49,584 nucleotides of DNA from Nocardiopsis sp. MG754419 (GTDB lineage Bacteria > Actinomycetota > Actinomycetes > Streptosporangiales > Streptosporangiaceae), in assembly GCF_018207095.1 (NCBI RefSeq), contig NZ_QOCZ01000071.1, forward strand, positions 1 through 49,584. The letters are read 5' to 3'. Below are positions 8,171 through 16,934 of this stretch, one piece after another (the first letter of the stretch is position 1; the number at the start of each line of letters is the position of its first letter). Made by a program: the position numbers and the translations under genes. The notes below the pieces were generated by a model. That model saw only the letters and a program-made list of their open reading frames with translations. It did no database searches and was not told the DNA's origin.

Positions 8171-9139
8171 GTGAACGCACCAGCGATCGGCACCGACCCA
8201 CGGCTGCGTGCCGCCCTGCGCCGCCTGGACCTGCGCATCGTGCACCGCCTGGACGGGCTGCTGCACGGCGAACACCTGGGCCTGCGCATGGGGCCGGGGT
8301 CGGAGGCGGCCGAGGCCCGCCTGTACCAGCCCGGCGAGGACGACGTGCGTCACATGGACTGGGCGGTCACCGCGCGTACCGACACCCCCCATGTGCGGGA
8401 CATGGTCGCCGACCGCGAACTGGAGAGCTGGACCCTGCTGGACCTGTCGCCGAGCATGGACTTCGGCACCGGGCTGTACTCCAAGCGCGAGGTGGCCGTG
8501 GGCGCGCTGGTCGCCGCCAACCTGCTCACCCAGCGGGTGGGCGACCGGTTCGGCGCCCACTTCCTGCACCAGGGCCGGATCCGACGGTGGCCGGCGCGTT
8601 CGGGCAAGGAGGCGTTGCTGGCCCTGCTGGCCACCATCGCCGCCGCGCCCACCGGCGACCAGCGCGGTCCCGACTCCGAACGGGACACCTTCGCCGACGC
8701 CGTCACCGACCTGGCGCGCGTCCGCCGCAGGCGTGGCCTGCGCGTGGTCGTGTCCGACTTCCTCGACACCCCCGCCTTCGGCGGGACCGTCACCTGGGAG
8801 CGTCCCCTGCGACAGTTGGCAGCGCGGCACCAGGTGCTGGCCGTGGAGGTCCTGGACCCCCGCGAACTGGACGTGCCCGACATCGGCGACGTGACTTTGC
8901 GCGATCCCTCCACGGGGCGCGTCCGCGACGTCCGTGTGACCCGGGCGGTGCGGGAACGCTATCGTGAGGCCGCCGGCGCCCAGCGCGCGGCCATCCGGGC
9001 GACCCTGCGCGGCTGCGGGGTCCATCACCTGGTGTTGCGAACCGACCGCGACTGGGTATTGGACATCGCGCGGTTCGTCATCGAACAGCGACGCACGGCG
9101 CACCATATGGCCCGCCACACCCCGGGGGTGCCCCGATGA
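8171..9139 (+). CDS. DUF58 domain-containing protein
   Basis: This 322-aa protein has a GTG start. The DUF58 hallmark is seen as DDVRHMDWAVTARTDTPHVRD (about 56-76) followed by ESWTLLDLSPSMDFGTG, a VWA-like strand with DxSxSM. No transmembrane helices are visible, unlike many longer DUF58 proteins. It sits in the MoxR-DUF58-VWA order and is probably a client or adaptor of the MoxR ATPase in envelope-associated complex assembly. The MoxR gene ends 11 bases upstream, so the genes form one operon. Confidence 0.92.
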   Translation: MNAPAIGTDPRLRAALRRLDLRIVHRLDGLLHGEHLGLRMGPGSEAAEARLYQPGEDDVRHMDWAVTARTDTPHVRDMVADRELESWTLLDLSPSMDFGTGLYSKREVAVGALVAANLLTQRVGDRFGAHFLHQGRIRRWPARSGKEALLALLATIAAAPTGDQRGPDSERDTFADAVTDLARVRRRRGLRVVVSDFLDTPAFGGTVTWERPLRQLAARHQVLAVEVLDPRELDVPDIGDVTLRDPSTGRVRDVRVTRAVRERYREAAGAQRAAIRATLRGCGVHHLVLRTDRDWVLDIARFVIEQRRTAHHMARHTPGVPR

Positions 9140-9209
9140 GGCGCGCCGAGGCGCACACGGCGTGGGAAGTCCCCACGTCGCGGATGATGACGGGGGACGT
9201 GAGGCCGTC

Positions 9210-10157
9210 ATGACCTTCCTGGAACCCCAGCGACTGTGGTGGTTGCTGCTGGTCGTGGTGCTGGTGGTGGCCTACGTGCTCGCCCAGCGTCAGCGGCGCG
9301 AGTACACGTTGCGCTTCACCAACCTGGAACTGCTCGACCAGGTCGCCCCGCACCGGCCGGACATCCGGCGGCACGTCCCGGCCACGCTGTTCGCCCTGAC
9401 GATGGCGGTGCTGCTCGCCGCCATGGCGGTCCCGGCGATGCCGGTCGAGGCCCCTCGGGAGCGGGCCACCATCATCGTGGCGGTGGACGTCTCCCTGTCG
9501 ATGGCGGCCACCGACATCGAACCGGACCGTCTGCACGCGGCCAAGGAGTCCGCACGCGGGTTCGTAGACACCCTGCCCGACCGGTTCAACGTCGGGCTGG
9601 TCTCCTTCTCCTCCACGGCCACCGTGGTGGCCCCGCCCACCCAGGACCACGCCGCGGTCATGGGCTCGGTCGAGGGGTTGCGCCTGGGACCGGGCACGGC
9701 CATCGGCGAAGGGGTCTTCGCGTCCCTGGAGGCCATCCGCGGCTTCGATGAGGAGGCGGAGGAGGATCCGCCGCCCTCGGCGATCGTGCTGCTCTCGGAC
9801 GGGGAGAACACCAGTGGTCGCGACATCGCCCAGGCCTCGGCCGTGGCGGCCGAGGAGGAGGTGCCGGTCTCCACGATCGCCTTCGGCAGCGGTGCGGCCA
9901 TGATCGAGATCGACGGGTACCAGGTGCCCGCCGACATCGACAAGGAGGCACTGCGCGGACTGGCGCAGGACACCGGGGGTCACTTCTACGAGGCCGAGAG
10001 CGAGACCGAGCTGGACGAGGTCTACGAGGACATCGGCTCCTCGCTGGGCACCGAGTACGTGCATGAGGAGATCGTCACGCGCTTCGTCCTCATCGCGATC
10101 GTGCTGGCGCTGGCCACCGCATCGACCTCCCTGCTGTGGTTCCAGCGTCTTCCCTGA
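9210..10157 (+). CDS. VWA domain membrane protein (BatA-like)
   Basis: The 315-aa protein has two N-terminal transmembrane helices (about 8-24 and 57-77), a von Willebrand A domain with MIDAS motif D93-V-S95-L-S97, a second MIDAS region (VLLSDGENTSG), and a C-terminal transmembrane helix (about 290-310). This matches BatA/YfbK-type proteins made with MoxR ATPases. The VWA domain would bind a divalent metal and a protein ligand at the membrane. ATG 9210 was chosen because TM1 starts immediately after it; the gap to the DUF58 gene is 70 bases. The second CPBP/BatB-type gene of longer operons is missing. Confidence 0.92.
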   Translation: MTFLEPQRLWWLLLVVVLVVAYVLAQRQRREYTLRFTNLELLDQVAPHRPDIRRHVPATLFALTMAVLLAAMAVPAMPVEAPRERATIIVAVDVSLSMAATDIEPDRLHAAKESARGFVDTLPDRFNVGLVSFSSTATVVAPPTQDHAAVMGSVEGLRLGPGTAIGEGVFASLEAIRGFDEEAEEDPPPSAIVLLSDGENTSGRDIAQASAVAAEEEVPVSTIAFGSGAAMIEIDGYQVPADIDKEALRGLAQDTGGHFYEAESETELDEVYEDIGSSLGTEYVHEEIVTRFVLIAIVLALATASTSLLWFQRLP

Positions 10158-10190
10158 TCACGACGGTGGCCACCGATGAGCGCCGTGATG
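10158..10190 (+). terminator. Possible hairpin terminator after the MoxR operon
   Basis: ATCACG (10158-10163) pairs with CGTGAT (10185-10190) around an internal CGGTGGCCACCG palindrome, right after the VWA stop codon. There is no T-run, so this is tentative. Confidence 0.4.
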
Positions 10191-10285
10191 TTGGACACAT
10201 CCGTTTAGGTGGGGTTTGCACCAATTCCCCCGATGCCAGCGGTTAGCGTTGGCATGTTTGCCTTGCCCACCCACATCGAGGAACG

Positions 10286-11011
10286 ATGCCGAAGACACCC
10301 ACACCCCCGACCGCGCTCTGTTTCGATCTGGACGACACCCTCATCGACGACGCCGCAGCCTCCTCCGCGGGTCTGCGCGCGGTCATGGAACGGATCGGCC
10401 ACCCCGACTTCGGCGCCGCCCGCGCGCTGTGGGACATCCAGACCGAGATCTCCTTCGGTTCCTACCTGCGCGGCAGGATCGGCCTGGAGGAACAGCGTCG
10501 GGAACGTGTTCGTGCGCTGGCCGTCCAGTCAGGCCACGACAACCTGGCCGACCAGCACTGCGATGAGCTCTACCGCATCTACCTGGAGGCGCACCGTGCC
10601 GCCTGGCAGGTCTACCCCGACACGCACGCCACGCTGGCCGCGCTCGGCCGCGCCGGGTACCGCATGGCGCTCCTGACCAACGGCGTCGAGTCGCTCCAGC
10701 ACGCCAAGCTCCAGGCCCTGGAGCTGACCGGATACTTCCACACCGTGGTCTGCGCCGACACCGCCGGGGCCGGCAAGCCCGACCCGCGCATCTTCCACTT
10801 CACCGCCCAGCGCCTGGGCGTGGAGACCTCCGCCTGCTGGCACGTGGGCGACCAGATCCAGTCGGACGGTGTGGGCGCCAGCGCCTCGCGCATGCACCCG
10901 GTGATCATCGATCGCACCGGACGCGCCCCCTTCGAGGGGATCACCACCATCCCCGACCTGGAGAGTCTGCCGCGCATGCTCGGCCTGACCGCACCCACCG
11001 GCGCCATCTGA
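10286..11011 (+). CDS. HAD-superfamily hydrolase
   Basis: The 241-aa protein has HAD motif I FDLDDT (D14 nucleophile, D16 acid/base), motif II LLTNG, motif III Lys in GAGKPDPRIF and motif IV HVGDQIQSDGVGA. The cap is alpha-helical (class I), as in phosphoglycolate phosphatase and haloacid dehalogenase relatives. It probably dephosphorylates a small metabolite; the substrate cannot be told. The stop overlaps the start of the Nudix gene (TGATG at 11009-11013), so the two are coupled, hinting at a joint nucleotide or sugar-phosphate clean-up role. Confidence 0.92.
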   Translation: MPKTPTPPTALCFDLDDTLIDDAAASSAGLRAVMERIGHPDFGAARALWDIQTEISFGSYLRGRIGLEEQRRERVRALAVQSGHDNLADQHCDELYRIYLEAHRAAWQVYPDTHATLAALGRAGYRMALLTNGVESLQHAKLQALELTGYFHTVVCADTAGAGKPDPRIFHFTAQRLGVETSACWHVGDQIQSDGVGASASRMHPVIIDRTGRAPFEGITTIPDLESLPRMLGLTAPTGAI

Positions 11012-11787
11012 TGTCCACGGACGATCCGGTGTCCCGCCGTGTCACCGTCCACCTGATCACCGCCGGCCCGGACGGCCCCGAACTACGGGGCGCGCGGGTG
11101 CTCTTCGGTGAGGACCCCGAACGCCGCGCCCGTGAACTGGGCGGACTGCCGGAGGACGCACCGCTGACGGCCCTGGACGTCATCACCGAGACCGTGAGCC
11201 TGTCCCGGAGCCGGGCGATGCACGTGGACCGCATCGTCTACACCCGACCGGAGCTGCGTTCGGCCTGGCCGGACGTGGTGCCCGCCGAGGGGCTGGTCCC
11301 CACGGTCCCCGCGCTGGTCCCGGACGAACCCGACCCCGAGCCGGGATCCCTGCCCCGTCTGCGTCGCTTCGCCTCCTACGGCATCGTGACCGACCCCGCC
11401 GGACGCATCCTGTTGAGCCGGATCGCCGAGGGTTTCCCGGGCGCCGGGTCCTGGCACCTGCCGGGCGGTGGCGTGGACCTGGGAGAGGACATGCGGGCCG
11501 CGCTGCGTCGCGAGGTGGTGGAGGAGACCGGCCAGCACGGCGTGGTCGGCGCGCTCATCAGGGTGACCGGTCACCGCCGCACCTCGTCCGCCTCCGACCT
11601 CGACATCTACGCGGTCTGGGTCTTCTCCCACGTGCACGTGGGCGCTCCCACGGAACCGCGGGTGGTCGAGGAGAGCGGATCGACCGCCGCGTGTGGGTGG
11701 TTCGCGCCCGAGGAGCTGAGCGGCCTGCGCCTGTCCACGACGGCGCGTCGAGGTCTGGGCTTCCTGATCTCCCACCCGGAGCGTTGA
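11011..11787 (+). CDS. NUDIX hydrolase
   Basis: The 258-aa protein carries a full Nudix box at about residues 153-175 (GGVDLGED through REVVEETGQ), fitting Gx5Ex7REUxEExGU except for Gln at the last position. The N-terminal 115 residues are not Nudix and have no motif I recognise, so this is an extended two-part protein. It should hydrolyse a nucleoside diphosphate linked to another group. The ATG overlaps the HAD stop by one base. It is convergent with the permease gene 62 bases away. Confidence 0.9.
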   Translation: MSTDDPVSRRVTVHLITAGPDGPELRGARVLFGEDPERRARELGGLPEDAPLTALDVITETVSLSRSRAMHVDRIVYTRPELRSAWPDVVPAEGLVPTVPALVPDEPDPEPGSLPRLRRFASYGIVTDPAGRILLSRIAEGFPGAGSWHLPGGGVDLGEDMRAALRREVVEETGQHGVVGALIRVTGHRRTSSASDLDIYAVWVFSHVHVGAPTEPRVVEESGSTAACGWFAPEELSGLRLSTTARRGLGFLISHPER

Positions 11788-11848
11788 CCTCCGGGGTCAC
11801 GCGGCCCCCGGGTCCGCTCCCCCGGCTCCGATGCGCTCGGAGGCCGGC

Positions 11849-13111
11849 TCAGGTCAGGGTCCGGTGGCGCAGCCACCAGATGCCGGCGCCCACGCCGAGC
11901 ACCGCCATACCGGTGGCCACCACCGGCAGCGGGAGGCTGGTGGCCAGCACCACGCACCCCACCAGGCCGCCCACCGGGGCGATCAACGGGGGTCGGTTCT
12001 CGTCCGGTCCCAGGCGCAATGCCGAGGCGTTGGCGATGGCGTAGTAGACCAGCACGCCGAAGGCCGAGAACGCGATCACCCCGGCCAGGTCGCCCACCAG
12101 GACCAGGGCCACGACCACCGCCGCCACCGCGATCTCGGCCCGATGGGGCACACCGAACCGTTCGTGGGTGTGGCCCAGGTGACGGGGCAGGTGGCCGTCG
12201 GAGGCCATGGCCGCCACCGTGCGCGAGACGCCCAGCAGCAGTGACAGCAGGGCCCCAGCACAGGCCAGGGCCGCACCGGCCACCACGAACGGCACCAGCA
12301 TCGGGAAGCCGGCCACCTCCACGGCGTCCACCATGGGCGCGGTGGAGGTGGTGAGTCTCTCGCGTCCCAGCACGATCAACAGCCCGGTGCCGATCACCAG
12401 GTACAGCACCAGCACCCCGCCCAGCGCCAGGGTGATCGCCCGCGGGATGGTGGTGCGCGGATCGCGCACCTCACCGCCCAGGGTCGCGATGCGCGCGTAG
12501 CCCGCGAAGGCGAAGAAGATCATCCCGGCGGCGCCCAGCACACCGAAGGACCCCGGCCAGGGGCCCATACCGTCGACCTCGGCGACGGCGGCCAGACGGC
12601 CGCTGAGCACCATCGCCACGAACACCGCGACCAACACCGCCAGTACGAGCACCAGCAGGATCTTGATCAGCAGCGTGGAACGCCGCAGACCCCGGTAGTT
12701 GACGGCGGCCAGCACGACCACCGTGGCGACCGCCACCGGGGTCTCCCACCCGGGCAGCACATAGGACGCCAACGTCAGCGCCATGGCCGCGCACGAGGCG
12801 ATCTTGCCGACCACGAAAGCCCACCCGGCCAGGTAGCCCCACAATTCACCGAGACGTTCGCGGCCGTACACATAGGTGCCCCCGTTCTCGGGGTGGCGGG
12901 CGGCCAGTCGGGCCGAGGAGATCGCGTTGCAGTAGGCGACGGCCCCGGCGATGACGATGGCGACCGGAAGCCAGGCGCCGGCGCCCGACGCCGCCGGTGC
13001 GAAGACCGAGAACACCCCGGCACCGAGCATCGCCGCGGCGCCGATGGCGGCCGCGTCGACGGTGCCCAGTACCCGGGCCGGTCCGGCCTGCGGTCCGGAA
13101 GAGGTGGCCAA
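11849..13111 (-). CDS. APC-superfamily amino acid permease
   Basis: The protein (420 aa from TTG 13111) has about 12 hydrophobic helices. TM1 carries the APC glycine motif (AAMLGAGVFSVFAPAASGAG), TM2 has ISSARLAARHPENGGTYVYGRE, and TM6 has FFAFAGYARIATLGGEVRDPRTTIPRAI, all characteristic of amino acid/polyamine/organocation transporters. It should import or exchange an amino acid. I prefer the TTG at 13111, preceded by AAGGAG and about 15 residues before TM1; a GTG at 13201 in the same frame would add 30 residues with no family-like sequence. Substrate undetermined. Confidence 0.88.
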   Translation of the reverse strand: MATSSGPQAGPARVLGTVDAAAIGAAAMLGAGVFSVFAPAASGAGAWLPVAIVIAGAVAYCNAISSARLAARHPENGGTYVYGRERLGELWGYLAGWAFVVGKIASCAAMALTLASYVLPGWETPVAVATVVVLAAVNYRGLRRSTLLIKILLVLVLAVLVAVFVAMVLSGRLAAVAEVDGMGPWPGSFGVLGAAGMIFFAFAGYARIATLGGEVRDPRTTIPRAITLALGGVLVLYLVIGTGLLIVLGRERLTTSTAPMVDAVEVAGFPMLVPFVVAGAALACAGALLSLLLGVSRTVAAMASDGHLPRHLGHTHERFGVPHRAEIAVAAVVVALVLVGDLAGVIAFSAFGVLVYYAIANASALRLGPDENRPPLIAPVGGLVGCVVLATSLPLPVVATGMAVLGVGAGIWWLRHRTLT

Positions 13112-13331
13112 CAAGCTCTCCTTGGTCGACTGATCCGACTTTTCGAGTGTGCCCGATCCGACCGACCCATGGGCCCCTGCCCCCAGGGGGCCGATGGCCA
13201 CTTGTGGACCGAAAGGTCCCGCGAAGTCCGATGTCCACGGGCACAGAGCCAGGCCCCCGGTTCACACCGAGGGCCTGCTCACACCGTCTTCCCCGGGCCC
13301 GGGCGCTCGCGAGGCCCCGGCCGGAGTCGAC

Positions 13332-13823
13332 TCACGTGGGACGCCACGGAGTACCGGTGTTGTCGTTGATGTCCTCGGCGGCCACCTGTCGCAGCTGCCG
13401 GGACAGGTCCGACAGCGCGCGCGAGACGGCCAGCTCCTCGCCGATCTCGGGCACGTCCATGTCCGTGGGGTGCTTGCGGGCCATGCCGTGGCCGCGCAAC
13501 GCGGTCCCGTCCTCGGCCACCAGGCCCACCTCGGCCCAGGTTCGGGCGGCCTCCCCCTCGCTCTCCTCGGCCACGACCACGTCGACGTTCCACCGCTTCA
13601 TCGTCTGCATGGCATCCGCTCCCCCCACGTGTGCTGCGTGTTCGATGTGCGCGTCGGGCCCCGGGTAGACCAGGGCCCGGCGGCCCTCACCGCCGTCGAG
13701 CCAGCGCACCTGGTAGGGCGGCTCCCCCAACCGCCCTCTGACCTCGACGACCACCCCCGTACGACGGTGGGTATCGGCGTTGGGGCTCTCGATGACCAGT
13801 CGGTCTCCTACCCTTGCTCGCAT
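13332..13823 (-). CDS. DUF1918 - DUF1876 two-domain protein
   Basis: The 163-aa protein has two small actinobacterial domains in tandem. Residues 1-65 are DUF1918 (VGDRLVIESP ... RTGVVVEVRG ... EPPYQVRWLDGG ... LVYPGPDAHI). Residues 78-150 are DUF1876 (WNVDVVVAEESEGEAARTWAEV ... VPEIGEELAVSRALSDLSRQL), a dsRBD-like fold. Neither domain has an assigned biochemical function; both are typical soluble actinomycete proteins. It is divergent from the RsmC-like methyltransferase with a 139-base gap. Confidence 0.88.
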   Translation of the reverse strand: MRARVGDRLVIESPNADTHRRTGVVVEVRGRLGEPPYQVRWLDGGEGRRALVYPGPDAHIEHAAHVGGADAMQTMKRWNVDVVVAEESEGEAARTWAEVGLVAEDGTALRGHGMARKHPTDMDVPEIGEELAVSRALSDLSRQLRQVAAEDINDNTGTPWRPT

Positions 13824-13962
13824 GGGTTCCCCCAGAAACCTCGCGTACCTCCATCATTCCGCCCGAGTCGGGCGACCCATCGGGGGTTGGGCCTTTCGTT
13901 CCCGCCCGCTGGGGAGGTTTTTGCCCACCCGACCGGTCGTGCGCCCCTGATAGCGTCACGGC

Positions 13963-14622
13963 GTGGCCCAGCACTACTTCGACTCCAGCCCCGACGCCGC
14001 CAGTCGGCCCTCCACCGCCGACCTGGTCCTGCCCGACGTGCACCTGCGTCTGCACACCGACCGGGGCGTCTTCTCCCCCGACAGGATCGACCTGGGCACC
14101 CGGGTCCTGCTGGAGAGCGTTCCCGCCCCGCCGCCCGAGGGCACCCTGCTCGACGTGGGCTGCGGTTACGGCCCCATCGCCCTGACCCTGGCCCACCGTG
14201 CGCCGGGGGCGCGTGTGCTGGGCGTGGACGTCAACGCGCGCGCCGTGGGGCTGGCCCGTCGCAACGCCGCCGAACACGGGTTCGGCCACGCGCGCTTCGC
14301 GGTGGTGACCCCCGAGGGCGGCCTGGCGCCGGAGCAGGGCGCCGACGTCGAGACCCCGTCCACGGGCGCCGATCTGCTCGGGCCCTTCGACGTCATCTGG
14401 TCCAATCCGCCGATCCGCGTGGGCAAGGACGTGCTGCACACCCTGCTGCGCGCCTGGTTGGGACGGCTCTCCCCGAACGGGGTCGCCCACCTGGTCGTCC
14501 AACGCCACCTGGGGTCGGACTCCCTGCAGAAATGGTTGGAGGGGCAGGGACACCCCACCGAGCGACTCGCCTCGCGCGCCGGTTTCCGTGTGCTCACCGT
14601 GGGCCCCGCATCGGCCTCCTGA
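13963..14622 (+). CDS. Class I SAM-dependent methyltransferase, RsmC/RlmG-like
   Basis: The 219-aa protein has SAM motif I LLDVGCGYGPIAL (about 62-74) and the catalytic N-(D/P)-P-P motif as SNPPIRVGKD (about 147-156), as in RsmC-type N2-guanine rRNA methyltransferases; the duplicated N-terminal domain of E. coli RsmC is absent. It probably methylates RNA or another planar base. The GTG start appears leaderless: a -10-like TAGCGT (13951-13956) ends six bases before it. The next gene is also an RNA methyltransferase (SpoU family), fitting an rRNA/tRNA modification locus. Confidence 0.85.
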   Translation: MAQHYFDSSPDAASRPSTADLVLPDVHLRLHTDRGVFSPDRIDLGTRVLLESVPAPPPEGTLLDVGCGYGPIALTLAHRAPGARVLGVDVNARAVGLARRNAAEHGFGHARFAVVTPEGGLAPEQGADVETPSTGADLLGPFDVIWSNPPIRVGKDVLHTLLRAWLGRLSPNGVAHLVVQRHLGSDSLQKWLEGQGHPTERLASRAGFRVLTVGPASAS

Positions 14623-14746
14623 TCCCACCAGATCCCCTTTTGTCCGCCGTGCCCGGCCTCACACGTGCAGGTCGGCGCGCGGACCGGTACTCTTGACCGA
14701 CCGGAGCCGGACCACCCGGCCCCCATCCACGAGGAACACACCGCAG

Positions 14747-15307
14747 TTGAGCACGCAGTTGCGTCCCACGGACGTCAAACGTCTGAACCGCCAGTGGCGC
14801 AGGCGCACCGAGGGACGTCTGTCCCTGTTGGTCGAATCGGTCACCCAGCCCTTCAACCTGGGTTCCATCCTGCGCACCTGTGCCACGTTCGGCGTCGACC
14901 GTCTCTGGCTCACCGGCAACAGCGCCGACCCCGATGACCCCAAGGTCGGCAAGACCGCTCTGGGCACCTCGGCCAAGGTCCCCCACGAGCGCCTGGCCAC
15001 CACGGCCCTGGCCCTGGAGGCGGCCCGCGCCGACGGCTACAAGGTCGTGGCCGTGGAACTGGCCAAGGGGGCCGTTCCCCTGCACGCCGCCCCGTTGGAG
15101 CCGGACGTGTGTCTGGCCGTGGGCGCCGAGGACCATGGCTGCTCGCCCGCGCTGCTCGCCGGAGCCGACGCCATCACCTACATCCCGCAGATCGGCCGGG
15201 TCGGCTCGCTGAACGTGGCCGTGGCCACCGCCATCGCCCTGGCCGAGGCCCGCCGCAGGGAATGGGCCGGATTCGGCGACGAGGCCGACGCCCCCATCGG
15301 ATCCTGA
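14747..15307 (+). CDS. TrmH/SpoU-family RNA 2'-O-methyltransferase
   Basis: The 186-aa protein shows the three SPOUT knot motifs: NLGSILRTCATFGVDRLWL (motif 1), VGAEDHGCSPALL (motif 2) and IPQIGRVGSLNVAVATAIAL (motif 3). It should methylate a ribose 2'-OH in rRNA or tRNA. I place the start at TTG 14747 because GAGGA lies about 11 bases upstream and the family fold begins a few residues later; no in-frame ATG/GTG lies close. It has no RNA-binding N-terminal extension, making it a minimal TrmL/TrmH-like enzyme. Exact target unknown. Confidence 0.88.
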   Translation: MSTQLRPTDVKRLNRQWRRRTEGRLSLLVESVTQPFNLGSILRTCATFGVDRLWLTGNSADPDDPKVGKTALGTSAKVPHERLATTALALEAARADGYKVVAVELAKGAVPLHAAPLEPDVCLAVGAEDHGCSPALLAGADAITYIPQIGRVGSLNVAVATAIALAEARRREWAGFGDEADAPIGS

Positions 15308-15420
15308 AGAACCGGGGACACCGCAGGAGCGGGAATCTTTCACCCGCCCCGGACGTCCCTCCATTGACCACATTCACTATCGTCACATCATCAACGCGCC
15401 TCAGCGCAGAGAGAGGAACA

Positions 15421-15558
15421 GTGGACCCGTCCCGAAGTACCAACAGCATCCCGCGTGGATGCTGTGACCCAGAATCCGACGAGCCCCCTTCTTCGAAGGG
15501 CGCGCACCTTCGTAGGAACCCTGCCCACAGGCGGAACCTGGTGGTGTGTGCCCGATGA
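15421..15558 (+). CDS. Candidate 45-aa leader peptide, coupled to the CNNM gene
   Basis: A GTG at 15421 is preceded by a good SD (AGAGAGGAAC) and opens a 45-residue frame. Its TGA (15556-15558) overlaps the ATG of the CNNM protein as ATGA, so a ribosome finishing here can re-initiate. The peptide has an acidic/proline run DPESDEPP (residues 16-23), a Cys-Cys pair (14-15), and a basic RRNPAHRRN segment near the end; it matches no family I know. Two perfect hairpins fall inside it (15443-15465 and 15486-15500). Acidic/proline runs destabilise ribosomes at low Mg2+ in MgtL-type leaders, which is the basis of the sensing hypothesis; this remains inference. An alternative is that it is simply untranslated leader. 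Confidence 0.5.
   Translation: MDPSRSTNSIPRGCCDPESDEPPSSKGAHLRRNPAHRRNLVVCAR
15443..15500 (+). promoter_or_regulatory. Two hairpins within the CNNM leader, candidate attenuator
   Basis: ACAGCATCC (15443-15451) pairs with GGATGCTGT (15457-15465), a perfect 9-bp stem. CCCTTC (15486-15491) pairs with GAAGGG (15495-15500). Further on, CAGG at 15528-15531 can pair either with CCTG at 15520-15523 or with CCTG at 15537-15540, a weak mutually exclusive switch next to the CNNM start. Confidence 0.4.
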
Positions 15559-16934
15559 GCACCATCCTCAGCATCGCCTTCGGTGCACTGGTGGTCTTTT
15601 TGATCACCGTGGCGACCGGATACTTCGTCGCCCAGGAATTCGGCTACATGGCCGTGGACCGTTCACGCCTCAAGGCGCGGGCCGCGGCCGGTGACAGCGG
15701 GGCCAAACGGGCCCTGGCGATCACCAATCGCACTTCGTTCATGCTCTCCGGCGCCCAATTGGGCATCACCGTCACCACACTTCTGGTCGGTTATGTCGCC
15801 GAACCGATGATCGGTAACGGCATCGGAGAGCTTCTCGCCGGAGCCGGCGTACCGCCCGGTACCGGTGTCGCCATCGGTATCGCTCTGGCCCTGGTGTTCT
15901 CCACCGTGGTCCAGATGGTCTTCGGCGAGTTGTTCGCCAAGAACCTCGCCATCGCCCGCCCCGAACCGGTGGCCCGATGGTTGGCGTTGTCCACCGGCAT
16001 CTACCTCAGGGTCTTCGGGCCCGTCATCTGGTTGTTCGACCAGGCCGCCATCCTGTTGCTCAAGATGGTCCGCATCACCCCGGTCGAGGACGTCCAGCAC
16101 GCGGCCACCCCGCGTGACCTGGAACGGATCATCGCCGAGTCCCGGGAGAGCGGGGATCTGCCCGCCGAGGTGTCCACACTCCTGGACCGCACCCTGGACT
16201 TCCACGAACAGACCGCCGGACACGCGATGATCCCGCGCCCGGAGGTCACCACCGTGGAGGAGAGCGAACCGGTCAGCCGGGTCGTGGAGCTCATGGCCTC
16301 CGACCACTCCCGCTTCCCCGTGCTGGGACAGGGCGTGGACGACATCGTCGGCGTGATCTGTCTGCGGGACGTGCTCGCCCTGGGCGACCGCGACCTGGCC
16401 GGCGTACGCGTCAGCGAGGTCGCTCGGCCGACCGTCATGGTCCCGGCCTCCCTGCCCCTGCCCGGGGTGCTCGACCAGCTGCGCGCGGCCGACGAGGAGT
16501 TCGCCTGCGTGGTCGACGAGTACGGAGGCCTGGCCGGCGTCATCACCACCGAGGACCTCGCCGAGGAACTCGTCGGTGAGATCGCCGACGAGCACACCCC
16601 CGAAGAGGAGTCACCGGCTCCCCTGGGTGGTGAGAACGGCTACCTGGTCCCCGGTGCGCTGCACATCGACGAGGTCGAGCGGCTCATCGGTCACGACCTG
16701 CCCGAGGGCGACTACGAGACCCTGGGCGGTCTGGTCATCCACGAGCTGCACCGGCTCCCGAGGGCCGGCGACCGTGTCGACCTGGCCCTGCCCCGTCCCG
16801 CCAGCGCCCATGACGGCGACCCCGACATGGAGTTGACCCTGACCGTCAACGCGGTCCAGCGGCACGTGCCGCACACCGTGGAGGTCAGGCTGCGCGAGAT
16901 CCAGGGTGAGCAAGCACAGGAGGTGCGGGCATGA
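15555..16934 (+). CDS. CNNM/HlyC-CorC family transporter-like protein (DUF21-CBS-CorC)
   Basis: The protein (459 aa from ATG 15555) has an N-terminal DUF21/CNNM transmembrane domain with about four helices (ATGYFVAQEFGYMAVDRSRL; VFGELFAKNLAIARPEP), a CBS pair (about 205-330; MIPRPEVTTVEE, FPVLGQGVDDIVGVICLRDVL, VVDEYGGLAGVITTEDLAEELVGEI) and a C-terminal CorC_HlyC domain (ALHIDEVERLI ... GGLVIHELHRLP). The family is linked to Mg2+ (and Co2+) homeostasis, probably efflux. A GTG at 15546 is possible but the ATG overlaps the leader ORF stop. The second CNNM gene starts inside its stop codon. Confidence 0.92.
   Translation: MSTILSIAFGALVVFLITVATGYFVAQEFGYMAVDRSRLKARAAAGDSGAKRALAITNRTSFMLSGAQLGITVTTLLVGYVAEPMIGNGIGELLAGAGVPPGTGVAIGIALALVFSTVVQMVFGELFAKNLAIARPEPVARWLALSTGIYLRVFGPVIWLFDQAAILLLKMVRITPVEDVQHAATPRDLERIIAESRESGDLPAEVSTLLDRTLDFHEQTAGHAMIPRPEVTTVEESEPVSRVVELMASDHSRFPVLGQGVDDIVGVICLRDVLALGDRDLAGVRVSEVARPTVMVPASLPLPGVLDQLRAADEEFACVVDEYGGLAGVITTEDLAEELVGEIADEHTPEEESPAPLGGENGYLVPGALHIDEVERLIGHDLPEGDYETLGGLVIHELHRLPRAGDRVDLALPRPASAHDGDPDMELTLTVNAVQRHVPHTVEVRLREIQGEQAQEVRA

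Noticed and set aside
15308..15420. Known Mg2+ or Mn2+ riboswitch (M-box or yybP-ykoY) before the CNNM genes
   Set aside because: I looked for their conserved cores and could not recognise them; the structured part is within the leader ORF instead.
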